The position numbers and the translations under genes are program-made. A DNA stretch of 64,000 nt from Cyrtodaria siliqua (lineage: Eukaryota; Mollusca; Bivalvia; Adapedonta; Hiatellidae): NCBI GenBank assembly GCA_037043455.1, contig JAWPHD010004397.1:1-64000 (forward strand), written 5' to 3'. Shown here in pieces: positions 46,346 to 56,885 of the stretch (position 1 is the stretch's first letter; every line of letters begins with the position of its first letter). The notes under the pieces were generated by a model. It did no database searches, was not told the DNA's origin, and saw nothing but the letters and a program-made list of their open reading frames with translations.

Positions 46346-46689
46346 CGGGTAAGATAAGCCTTCTATAAAAGTATGCCATCCACAGAAGGATATGGGTCCG
46401 TGTGTAGGGAGAGCTATGCACGTGGTAATCGGTTATTCATAAACAGAGTAAATATCAACGTGTGCTTCAACGAAACGATTACAATACAAAACTTCCTCCC
46501 CTTAATCTGTTATAAATGGCCTTTCACAATAAAATCGCAGAATATATGTGTTGCGTCCCTTTTGTTGTGAAACGCCATTTAGGAGCGATATTGACAGCTG
46601 GAGCTTCGTCGGGGCGATATTGACAGGAGGGGCTCAAACAAGAGCGAATGATTTGAACCCCTCTCGTAAAATGGGCTACTGAGTATTTG

Positions 46690-47045
46690 CTTTGTGACGT
46701 TCTAGGCTTATATTTATATATTCATATATACATGATCATCTTTGTGTTGTATTGCCTATTAATGCTGCCTAGTTTGTTAGAGGATATAGCATGGCAGCGA
46801 GTTTTTTATTACTTTGTATCGTTTTATTGGGATGACAATAGTGTAAGAGTGAGGGTTGGTGGACCCGAGAAACCCAGCGGACATTTTGGCTACTGACCAT
46901 TTCGGGGTGGTAGTTCTATTGTCAATCCTTCATGTTTGCGGTCTCATATATCTTGCCTTTTATTTATCTTTCTGAATATGTTTTGTTTCCATGCATGACT
47001 GTGGTCCTTGAATGCTACAGTTCCTGTTCGACTTTAATATCTACG
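46690..47045 (+). mobile_element. Penelope-like 3' end (first of a direct pair)
   Basis: Shares TTGCCTATTAATGCTGCC, GGGATGACAATAG, a CTGACCATTTCGGGGTGGTAG block and the tail GACTGTGGTCCTTGAATGCTAC with other PLE 3' ends. Diverged. Confidence 0.6.
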
Positions 47046-47420
47046 TTTATTAAACTTGTTAAACAGTTTATTCAAAGAAGTTATGTTCGTATTATTTCGC
47101 TTTTTTTATTTTTATTTTTGATAATCTTTACGTTATACTTATATTGACTATTAATGTTGTCTATTAGCGTGGTGGGGATTTCTTGATCTACTTTGTCGCT
47201 TTTTATTGGGATGACAGAGTAGGGAAAGTGTAAGGTTTGGTTCAACGTAGAACCTGGGTTATTCACCCAGCGGCATTTTATCACTGATCGTTACAAAGCG
47301 GTAGCCCTGTTGTCATCCATTTTGGGTTCGTGATGTCATGTATGTTTCGTTTTATTTATCCTTGTAATTTATCTGTACGTTTTGTATGCGTGTTTTGGTT
47401 GACTGGGGTCCTTGAATGGT
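47046..47420 (+). mobile_element. Penelope-like 3' end (second of a direct pair)
   Basis: Starts with TTAAACTTGTTAAACAGTTT (RT thumb region) and then repeats the untranslated region, ending at GTCCTTGAATGGTA where it meets an inverted copy. Confidence 0.6.
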
Positions 47421-47945
47421 AAAAAAAGAGTGCTGGAGGTTTAAACAGAGTTCTAAGGTGCATCAAATCCCGTCCTCTGACCCTGTTGTCATTCCAATTA
47501 AACGTGACAGTGTAATAAAAGAAATCTACATAAGGATAATAATCTAGGTAGCATAAATAGGCAATATAAGAACAACACAAACTGATCATGTATATATGAA
47601 TATAACAAAAATACACAAACCCACAATAGATGTATTCAATGATTTCGCAGGAGCCAGAGCAACAAGAGAATAAACCATTAAGGACTCGACTGGACACGAT
47701 TGGAGACAAGCATCAAACGTTACCGTCGTCTCAGGATTTAGATAGACGTCATCATAAGGTCCACAATCTGACCGGTCATGAAACAATTAAAGAAGAAAGC
47801 ATAGTGTCGAACTGTTAATGAATTAACCACTTGACATGCAGTGAATTGCAAAAGATAAAAGTTTTAACAAGTTTAATGAAGAGATCATAACAAAGGATGT
47901 TACGAAGTGTAAATCACGTCACCATAGAAATCAGGTTGTGTTGAT
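47421..47945 (-). mobile_element. Penelope-like 3' end, inverted
   Basis: Begins within the untranslated region (GGAGGTTTAAACAGAGTTC) and runs to ATCACGTCACCATAGAAATC (RT thumb). It meets the plus copy tail to tail at about 47421. Confidence 0.65.
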
Positions 47946-48420
47946 ACTATTGCATTTACTTTAACCCTCGCATTCGGTTCACTGCGACGGGTCATACAAC
48001 GTAATATACATTGGCCTTAACAAATCAATTTAAAAACATGTTTATGAAACGGGAATAAAGGATAATATATCGCAACAAATATAATCGACAGATATAATAG
48101 TTATATGTCACTTATATAAACAATTTTATAACGATCTTGACGAATACTTGGTATGGCAGAAAATAGATTGAATAAGCCAGGCGGCTGTACCTACAGACTT
48201 TTTCAGTGTTAACATGTGGGTAACAAAATAACAACGGCACTAAGCAAAACGTGTTTTAACCTGCCTTTCACATGTATGACAAGTATCTCCTGTGTCCAGT
48301 GTGTTAATCAAAAATATGTTCTTGCTATTAATTCACAAATTGTATTAACTACGCTTAGGGGAAGCATTACTTTGAATTGCACTGTCCTAACTCCTGACCG
48401 ATGACGTTTAAACTATATTC
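47946..48420. other. No gene recognised
   Basis: A + frame at 48216-48404 contains FTCMTSISCVQCVNQKY; Cys-rich but with no zinc-finger spacing. Not supported. Confidence 0.3.
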
Positions 48421-48429
48421 CATTTTTTC

Positions 48430-48562
48430 GAAAGAAAACCTGTATGGGATGTAGCCTTCAGTCTCATAAACCAAATCGACCGATTTGTATATCAACTGAT
48501 GAAAGACTTAAGAATGCATGTCAGCATGTTGAAGAAACCCATACAGGCAAACCACACTTATA
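48430..48562 (+). pseudogene. Decayed C2H2 zinc-finger segment cut by a PLE
   Basis: One + frame reads KTCMGCSLQSH, then RPICISTDERLKNACQHVEETHTGKPHL. The second half fits C-x12-H-x4-H with the HTGKPH linker, but the first Cys is replaced (Arg). The frame ends as the PLE begins at 48567, so the PLE may have interrupted a real finger exon. Confidence 0.35.
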
Positions 48563-48566
48563 AAGA

Positions 48567-48945
48567 AAGATAAACATATCGGACAGGGAAAGCAGCATTC
48601 AAGGACGACAGTGGAGCGCTGTGGTCTAGTGGTAGAGCGTTGGACCCATGATCCAAAAGTCGTGGGTTCGATTCCCGTCATTGCCATATGCGTTGTGTCC
48701 CTGAGCATGACACTTTATCAGCATTGCTTAGTACTGGTTCTACCCAGGAAGACATCGAGAGTGATTCAAATAAGTTCATAGAGCTTTCGTTACAGTCGAT
48801 GTAAAATAAATAAGTTTAAACTAAGGACGACAGTCAACCACAAAACACAAACACGCAAACAGACAAACGAAAAGGCAAAAGTAATAAAAAAAAAAACATC
48901 ACAAAAAAACAAAAGGGTTGACAATAGGGCTACCGCCTTTTTTTG
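48567..48945 (-). mobile_element. Penelope-like tail, split by a SINE
   Basis: 48567-48612 and 48823-48945 together reconstruct the terminal ~170 bp of the family (ATCGGACAGGGAAAGCAGC ... ACAATAGGGCTACCGCC). The interruption is a SINE with a clear target duplication. Confidence 0.8.
48613..48822 (+). mobile_element. tRNA-derived SINE, family 2, with 12-bp target duplication
   Basis: Box A TGGTCTAGTGG at 48622-48632 and box B GGTTCGATTCC at 48665-48675 lie in a well-kept tRNA-like head. The body has TCCCTGAGCATGACACTTTA and AGTACTGGTTCTACCCAGGA, and the 3' end is AT-rich (AAAATAAATAAGTTTAAACT). The 12-bp AAGGACGACAGT lies directly on both sides (48601-48612 and 48823-48834), which fixes both ends. 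A second copy is at 54394-54525. Confidence 0.85.
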
Positions 48946-50329
48946 ATACTCGACCAGCTCTTTTAATATTATAAATATAAAAGTTATCTTTGTCGTTGTT
49001 AGTGCGTTCAATAAAAGAATTCCCAATGCGGAATCAATAATAAACCAGAGCTAAAGAGTTCGAGACAGAAACATATGTCGAATGAGACTGAGCTGAAAAA
49101 CAAATAACATTCTACGTAAATATAGTTGCATATTGAATACGATATTTCGTTCACTGCGTAATGGTTTTAATAATAATGCCGTCCACGGTTGCTATTTACT
49201 CAGTTTCACCATGTTTGCATATGTCGTCCTGTAGGATTTGTTTGGCTATGTGCTCGTGTAATTAATGACGTAGAAGTAAATGTGTATAAATTGCTAAACT
49301 TGCCTGAAAATTGAACAGATTTTGAATATTAGAGTTTAACAAAGTATCGAAAACTTTATATGGAGTATCTGGGAATTTAATTCATATGATAATGTGAATT
49401 GAGTGTAATATTGTTATTGCATTTCAAACGGCATTATGCGACCAAAGAAGGATATATCGAATGCACTTTCGCAAAGAGGATATATATAGTAGAGAAAAGT
49501 ATGGATTGAACAGAACGCCTTCACAGAGACTAGCTCCAGAAAGGATATTACATGATAGATAATTTTGTGAAAATACAATGTGAAAATCTTTCATTTTACA
49601 GTGATATAAAACTAAAACAAAAAACCCTCTTAGCTGGCGTTAATACTATCTATAATGGATACTCGAGCGCTATCGTCTTTACTAAATACATACATACATA
49701 CATACATGCAAAAAGACAGTATTTGTAAAATTCCATTTGAAAACATATTTAAAAAATATTAGTAATAATCAAAATGAAAAATGGTTATTATATTAAACAT
49801 GCAATCAAAGAAGAAAACTAATTGGTGTAAACCTGCTGAAAGAAATACGAATATTTAAATTACATATTTGATTAATGTTATTTTGTTATTAATTGCATTA
49901 GCGTTTAATATATAGATAATAAACAATAAACAAGAAATAGTAAGAGAATTTAATCACAACGAATATGTTTTTGTTTATGCATTAATAAACTTATTTATCT
50001 TTTTTTTAATTTTGTTTTTGTTTAAGGTAATTAAGAATATACATATATATTAGAGAAAAATTAAACGTTTTAATTGTTTTAACTGACTATGTTTATATGC
50101 CAATATTCACGCACTTTTTAAGCGCTTCCGTGGCCTGGAGAGTAAAGTACAGCTGCAAATTATTGCCCTCAACCCGCAAATGCAAACGCTGGAAATAAGC
50201 AATGTCACGAAACAAACTGTAATCGGGCCCCTATCTGCATATATAACTAGGATAAGTAGTTAATTGGAACTAATTCGCATGCCAGCAGAAGATTTAAACA
50301 CTAAATACAAATTTATTTCACACTAATGC
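48946..50329. other. No gene recognised, one stray minisatellite monomer
   Basis: AT-rich. At 49630-49690 TTAGCTGGCGTTAATACTATC and AGCGCTATCGTCTTTACT look like one or two decayed type-1/type-2 37-bp monomers. A short (ATAC)n run lies at about 49685-49707. Confidence 0.35.
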
Positions 50330-50430
50330 TGCAAGAGGTTGACGTGGCCCAGTGGACTTGAAAATGGAGGATTTGAGTTTGAGCTTTACCAGTGCCACTG
50401 AGTTTCGTCGGTGTTTTCTTGGGCATTACT
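50330..50430 (+). other. Degraded SINE-like sequence
   Basis: GGTTGACGTGGCCCAGTGGA and GAGTTTCGTCGGTGT match the segment at 26740-26830. Confidence 0.35.
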
Positions 50431-51425
50431 TTTTCCTTTAGTTTTGTCTTTCGTAAAGGGGACTTAACCGGATAGTGCCGTGTATCGTCGGAGTTATCTT
50501 CTGAGCACCTTAAAGACTCATAGGAATATATTTGTTAGTAAGAGTAAGGCAGGTTCTCAGATTCCAATGTATCCCCATATATCTTTCTATATCCCTCTGT
50601 GGACACATATACTGTGTTAATGAACCGTAATAGTCAACATTCACTTCACACTAACTCATGAGCGCTAAAGCTTCAAAGAAAAATTTGACTGCAACAGACA
50701 TGGTTTGAAATACCTCAAGACATCCAGAGTGAGCTCTTGTTTTGTTTACAGTTTATTTTAAGCACTGTTTGGAATTGTTGGTTACCGAAAATAGTGCATT
50801 AAGTATAAACATGTGTTCATATACAAATTGTATGTTTATTGTAAATTAAAGAGTAAAATATAGGTTTACATAGGCCTAACGATACTTTAAATTTCAAAAT
50901 ATTATTATGGTTAACACATTTTATCTTAAACCCCCTCCAAGGGATTTAATGCACGTTATTGTAAGGCATAAATCGTCTTCTTCTAAACGACCTAGCTTGT
51001 ATTTTTGTCTTGCACACACGATCAACATGTGCATACATGGCATGCTAGCCCATGCTTTTCGATTTAGATATATCATATATTATTAAATAGATCATTAACA
51101 GTAATGATATTGAGCAAAGACGGGAAGAAACACAATAGTTATCAATCGTTTTTCCTTTTTTAACAAAACACTCTACGGATATTTAATAAATCTGTACAAT
51201 TGCTAGAATGATCTACAGTTGATTAATCGGCTTTTTCCGTTACTTTTTCTGCATTAATGTTACGTGATTTCTGTTAAGCACTTTCGTCAGACTTGTATCA
51301 GTAGCAAACAATGCAAGAGCTAATATGGACAGATGGGACGATAAATTGGTGCTTGACAACACATATTGTAACTAAATATCAGAGTGTAAACTAAACACAA
51401 GATTGTTAATCGTCATCAAGCTAAA
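50431..51425. other. Upstream region of the receptor gene
   Basis: AT-rich, no exon recognised. The promoter and 5' UTR of the gene starting at 51426 should lie here or further upstream, but I see no clear TATA/Inr pair. Confidence 0.3.
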
Positions 51426-54400
51426 ATGTACTTTATTCGTGCCATTATAACTATAGTGCTATATGGAGTGATTAACTGCCATACGTTTGACGACGTTGAT
51501 CGGCTACAGAAGCATCTGTTCAACGAGACGAGGTACAACACACGCATCAGGCCAGCTGTTAATCAGAGTCAAGCATCGCAGGTAAGAACACGCATTGCAT
51601 CTATAGATAGCATGATAACATTACAAACATGACATTTTTTGTTTTTATATTTATATATATATGATCATTTATGTGTTAAACTTATATTGCATATTAATGC
51701 TGCCTTGTTTATTGGAGAATATAACCGGGTGGTGATATCTTTATTTACACTGTCCCGGTTTATTATGATGACATTAGGGTAGGAGTAAGGTTTGGTGAAC
51801 CTAGAATCTGGTTTAAACCAAAGGCGGCGTTTCCTGCCACTGACAGTTCCGAGGCGGTAAACCAATTGTCACCTCATTTTTGTTTTTGATGGCATAGCTT
51901 ACATTTTATTCATCTCTGGAATTATTGTTTATGTGCGGGTTTTTTTTGTTGACCCTGGTCCTTGAATGGTACATTACCTGTTCCACCTTTATATCTACAT
52001 TTATAGTGGATAGTTTCATAAACTGAATATCAACTAATAACAACATTGGTTAAGAAATGAACAACACTTTTAAGGATACCATTGTTGTACTTATTTCAAA
52101 GGATAAATAGTTTTTAATATCGAATCTTGATGTAAATATCCATAAACTGCGTTTATGGGTGTAATGGTTTTATCTACTGACATGCGCACAGGTTATTACT
52201 CCCATGTCGGATTTTTTTTAACTTCTTGTCTTACTGCCGTTAAAGATCACGTTAAACTATATTGTTATAAAATTTATGAAAACTCTGGGATTAATTTATT
52301 TTGGTCTATAAAAAATTCAGGAGACGTTCTTGATAACATTTTCAATAAAGGTCAAGTTTCATCAATAAGCACTTATGACTACTCTACACTATATACAACC
52401 TTATCACATCACCTTATTAAAGACAAGCTAATTTCTCTTATTAAAAAACATTCGCTAGAGAAAAAACTACATTTTTGGCATGTAATAATATCAAAATGTT
52501 TTTTACTAACGGCAGTTTAGACAATTATACTATGTGGACCTGCTATGAAGTTTGTGAAACACTCATCTTCCTATAAGATAATGTTTTCGTCAGGCATGGA
52601 ACCACCGTTTATAGACAAATTGGGTATCCCTATAGGTACGAACTGTGCACCACTTGTCTCAGATTTGTTTATATTTTGCTATGGAAGAGATTTCATGTTG
52701 AGTCTTTCACCAGATACCCAGGCAGATGTTATTGAAGCCTTTAATGACACCTTTCGGTATCTGGATGACATATTAAACATTGACAATTTCTTTCCAACTG
52801 TGGTTTATAATATTTATCCTAAAGAACTTCAGCTTAACAAAGCTAATATATCTGATAATAACGCTTCTTTTCTTGATTTGGATCTCTCGACTGAAAATAA
52901 TGAAATAATTAGCAAATTATATGACAAGAGAGATGATTTTAATTTTGACATTGTTAATTATCTCCACTTGGATGGGGATGTTCCCCGAGCAACTTCTTAT
53001 GGGGTGTATGTGTCTCAACTTATTCGATTTTCAAGAGCTTGTACTCGAGTTGAAGACTAATATTCGTAATCTTTGTATAACTAAAAAGCTACTCAATCAG
53101 GGTTACCGTTACCATAAACTTCGTAAAACCTTTTCACAATTTTATTATCATAACACTGATCGTCTTTCCAAATATAAAAATAATCACAACCTGACTTCTA
53201 TGGTGATGTGATTTATAAACTTCGTATGATTCCTGGTCATGATCACTTTCATACTATCTTTGTTAAACTTGTTAAAAGGTTTAGCAAAAGAATTTATGAC
53301 CCTATCATTTTACAACGTAATGCATGCTTGCTGGTGGACCCTTTTAAAGTTCGCCACTACGCTTTCCTCTTTAATTGTACGATGATCGGACAGGATGTGG
53401 ACCCAATGATGACGCCTACCTAAATCCCATTGGGACGAAGACGTTTGATGTTTGTCTATGATCTTTCTTGTCGTGCCCTTAATGATTTATTCTCTTGTTG
53501 CTCCGGCTTCTGCCAAGTCATTGAGTCCCTTCACTGTGGCTTTCTAGGCTATTGGTTTTTTGTATTATGTTTACACGAGCATATTTGTGTTTTACTTATA
53601 TTGCCTATTGATGCTGCCTTGTTGGTTAGAGATTAGATTATGGCGGGGATTTCTTTATTTACACTGTCCTGTTTTAATGGGATGACAGTAGGGTAAGTGT
53701 GAGGTTTGGTGCACCCTAGAACCGGTTTAAACACCCAGTGACCTACTTTGTCACTGATCGTTCCAAGGCGGTATCCCTATTGTCAACACTTTTGTGTTTG
53801 TGATGTCGTTTGCATTTATTAGAACTTTTGCCTTCTTGTTTATTTCTGTGTTTTGTGGTTGACTGCTACTTTCGCTGTCCGATCTTTTAATATTTCTTGG
53901 TTATGCAATGGTGCGTTTTGGCGTATATCTGACAAACTTTGCGGTATTTTAAGTAATATTTTTGGTCAAATTTGAAAATTAATATTTGACAATGTTGAAT
54001 TGCCTACACTATAACATAGAAAAAGAAACAAATGTTAATGATCGCCGTTCGGTTTCAAACCCCGTTTTTGACCCTTAATCTCCTCAAACTTCAGTTTTTA
54101 TTGCATTTTTGGACTTTCCATTTTCCTTCCTTTCAAACTGATGTATAGGCCCGGGCCAATATGGCCTACTATTATCTACGCCGATGACATATCTAAAACA
54201 CATCAAACGTTCAACCAACTAAAGTGAACCACCTTTTAATCTTTGCATCTCATGTTCTTAGTGGAACATGACGTCGTATTTTTTTTGCAATTTTAGAAAC
54301 AATAAATGACAGCTTTTTATAAAGTTAAACATTATACTACCCCGCATTTGGAGCATGATACGGTGTAGCTATAATGCCATAGACGGAGTGTGATGCACCG

Positions 54401-56549
54401 CTGTGATCTAATGGTAGAGCGTCGGACCAGGATCGAAGGGTCGTAGGTTCGATCCCCGCCATGACCATATGTGTTGTATCTCTGAGCATTATGCGTTATC
54501 TGCATTTACTTAGTACTAGTTTTATGTTGATGTTTAACGTTAATGTTGTCAAATCGTATTTTTGCTTAATCGGTTATTGAAAAACAAATAACATTAAGTT
54601 AGACGATGATCAATATATACAAAACACATGAGCCTAAGGAAATAACAAAATAACACAAACAATAGAGAAAAGTAGCAGACTCGGTTGTATTGGATCTGTT
54701 CATATATAATATTCATCATATTCAAAATATAAGATGAAGCCCACTTACCCTGGCAAAAGCAATAATCTACTTTAAAGCCATAAAAACGGGCTTTAGATGA
54801 TGCCGAAGGAACAGTAAGTAATAACGCTATTGATTTGTTGTCGGGGCCTACTATTTACAGCCGCCAGATAGCCCTAAACAAACGCTAGAGTGAATGTCAC
54901 TACAAAATGAATAGAGAAAAGTAGCAGATTCGGTTGTATTGAGTTGATAAGAGGTAACACGAGTATAAGGTGAAAAACCCTCTTAAGGTCTTAAGGTTTA
55001 AGCGGGTTTCTCCTTAATTATTACAAAGAATGGGCTTGACAATCCAAATAAATAAATCTGACTATTCTTACCTATAAATTATAATACAAAATATGAATTT
55101 TAAACATAATCAGTACATAAAATCATTTGCTCAATACAAAATCAAAAAGTCTATCCACTGAATATTCGATGGTTAATGTTCGGTAAACATTCTCTCACGC
55201 GTGTGTCTTGCAGACCTTTTCAGCCTGCATATACCAACTAATTGAAATTCTGCGTCCAGTTATATTTCTCTATAGACTGTGCAAGTATATTTCAGCTGTT
55301 TCGTTTTCTGCATATGGACTAGATGTGTCCTTTAGATGTAACCATTGTTTTCAAAAGATGGAAACATTAAAAAATATTTATTTGAAAACGTTCTTTTCGT
55401 TTTCAGGTTAACATTTCGCAACAAATATCATCAATCGAAGAAGTAAACATTGGACAGGGATATATAGTAGCAAAGCATATGCTGCAAGTCACATGGTACG
55501 ACGAGTTTTTAGTCTGGAATGCGTCTGAATTCGGGGATATATTACAACTGACTCTACCCCGAGATCTGTTCTGGAAACCTGAGTTAATGTTAACAAGTGG
55601 GTCATCAAGAGACGACGTATCTATCGGAAACTTAGTTCTACCTGCATTTGTAACAAATAGTGGTTTAGTTACTATGTTTACTGCAGGGTATGCTAAGACA
55701 AAGTGTAACACAAATACGGTATTTTGGCCATTTGATTCCCACGTGTGTTTATTTCAAATAACATGTTCCAACTATGACATGCATGATGTTATATTACATT
55801 CCCCATACCTTACAATTGATATGTCCATATACGTCATTAACAATGAATGGACCGTCGTAAACACGGAATCTAGCACGAAGGCACGCACAGTAGCGTCCAC
55901 ATCAATGGTATTGTCTTTTGTTAACAACAGCATAACGGTAAAGCGTAGACCAACGTTTGAATTGCTACACAGCTACTTTCCAATTATATTACTGTTGGTT
56001 CTCTGCGAGGTATCGTGTTTGGTACCCGTGGATTCCGGAGAAAGACTTTCCTTTGCAATAACTGTTTTCTTGTCATTCGTTTTTACGAGTACGGCTACAA
56101 TAGCAACTTTACCTAAAGATTCAATAACAATTTCTATGAGTTCATATTTGATGATATTCGGCAGTATTGTAACAACGTTAGGAGTTTTATGGAGTGTTAT
56201 TCTGGTTCGCGTGTCAAAACTAACGACTGAGCAATGCAAAATCCCAAAAATATTGTCACAAATGACAGTATATACAATGTGTAGGCATAAAGCACAAACG
56301 TTCAGAAATTCGAAAACTTTCATAACAGACGACTCTGTTGAAAACATAAATGAACTCAAGGAGGCCAATGGAAATGAAACCATAAACACTGTCGAAACAG
56401 AGCCCATGCAAAAACACGATATCGGCAATGGTTCCTGGTCAGATGTATGTATGATGTTGGACAAAATGTATTTCATGTGTTTAAATATTGTCAAGGTAGC
56501 GGTCATTGTTGTAACCTTGTGCATATTGGCACACAACAAAATAATCTAA
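51426..56549 (+). CDS. Cys-loop ligand-gated channel subunit, nicotinic (non-alpha) type; exons 51426-51581 and 55407-56549
   Basis: Exon 1 ends CAG|GTAAGA and exon 2 starts after TTTTCAG, joined in phase 0 to give 432 residues; start chosen because the ATG opens a signal peptide (residues 1-19, YFIRAIITIVLYGVINC). An extracellular domain follows, with WYDEFLVWN (loop D region, 82-90) and a canonical Cys-loop C152-x13-C166 containing WPFD. Then come M1 (about 237-259), M2 (about 263-285, SGERLSFAITVFLSFVF), M3 (about 295-319), a short cytoplasmic loop and M4 (about 404-426). The Glu of SGE before M2 is typical of cation channels. The Cys-Cys pair of loop C is absent (around 205-215), so it cannot be an alpha-type ligand face. 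Known of the family: pentameric membrane channels gated by acetylcholine or other transmitters. Inference: divergent member of the expanded molluscan repertoire; ligand unknown. Confidence 0.88.
51650..52010 (+). mobile_element. Penelope-like 3' end in receptor intron
   Basis: Diverged untranslated region and tail (TTGCATATTAATGCTGCC, GACATTAGGGTAGGAGTAAGG, GACCCTGGTCCTTGAATGGTAC). Oriented like the gene. Confidence 0.6.
52180..53423 (+). pseudogene. Penelope-like reverse transcriptase, multiple frameshifts
   Basis: Readable pieces: LTSCLTAVKDHVKLYC and STYDYSTLYTTLSHH (motif A) in one frame to 52520; then LGIPIGTNCAPLVSDLF (motif B) and RYLDDILNID (motif C, YLDD intact) in the frame 52545-53060; then TKKLLNQGYRYHKLRKTF, and IYKLRMIPGHDHFHTIF to VDPMMTPT by 53423. 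At least three frame changes separate them, so it cannot make a complete enzyme. The region between motif A and motif B is shortened (an in-frame stop at 52518). Confidence 0.75.
52180..53890 (+). mobile_element. Penelope-like retroelement in receptor intron
   Basis: Carries the RT region in several frames followed by the full 3' untranslated region and the tail CTGTCCGATCTTTTAATATTTC at about 53890. Same length class and 5' break region as the 18.9-20.7 kb copy, in the opposite orientation. It lies in direct order after the copy at 51.65-52.01 kb. Confidence 0.8.
53891..54393. other. Intron sequence, nothing recognised
   Basis: AT-rich sequence inside the receptor intron. Confidence 0.35.
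54394..54525 (+). mobile_element. tRNA-derived SINE, family 2, 3'-shortened
   Basis: GTGATCTAATGGTAGAGCG (box A) and GGTTCGATCCC (box B at 54446-54456), followed by CATATGTGTTGTATCTCTGAGC and TTAGTACTAGTTTTA as in the copy at 48613. Lies in the receptor intron. Confidence 0.65.
54660..54965. repeat. Dispersed repeat 'X' in receptor intron
   Basis: Starts AGAGAAAAGTAGCAGACTCGG, contains CAGCCGCCAGATAGCCCTAAAC and GCTAGAGTGAATGTCA, and ends with a second AGAGAAAAGTAGCAGATTCGG and TATTGAG. Same order as at 1.3-1.6 kb, so a unit plus the start of the next. Confidence 0.6.
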
Positions 56550-56689
56550 GTTATGTTATAACACATGGCAGCTCTGCTTGCTAATTGATAACGATAACAT
56601 GTTGTCATATTGCTTGACTTACTATTTTGCAAACGCACAGTGTGTTTAGTTGTTGAACAATTTGCAATTTCCCACTATGATTTCCTCTT

Positions 56690-56885
56690 GATTGTATAAT
56701 GACCTATTGAGGACCCAGTGGTGACGACTATATAACACGTGAAAGGACTGCAGCGTTATATTTGTGTCTTCAATATGTCTAGCCTTACCCTTAACGGTTC
56801 ATTCTCCTATTGCTCTGGCATTCGCCAAATGGTTGAGTACATTCTTGGTTTCTTTTGAATTTGTTGCTTTTAGCTCTATTGACGG
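56690..56885 (+). mobile_element. Penelope-like fragment
   Basis: GGACCCAGTGGTGACGAC, a TGTCTAGCCTTACCCTTAACGG block and GCCAAATGGTTGAGTACATTC align with the start of the PLE untranslated region (CTTGTCGTGCCCTTAATGG ... GCCAAGTCATTGAGTCC). No tail; it is cut at the start of the tandem repeat. Confidence 0.55.

Noticed and set aside
48613..48690. Possible functional tRNA gene
   Set aside because: Good pol III boxes, but the head is joined to a SINE body and is bounded by a 12-bp target duplication; acceptor arms do not pair.
55973..56539. 188-codon minus-strand frame opposite the receptor gene
   Set aside because: It is the antisense shadow of a well-supported channel exon with four membrane segments.
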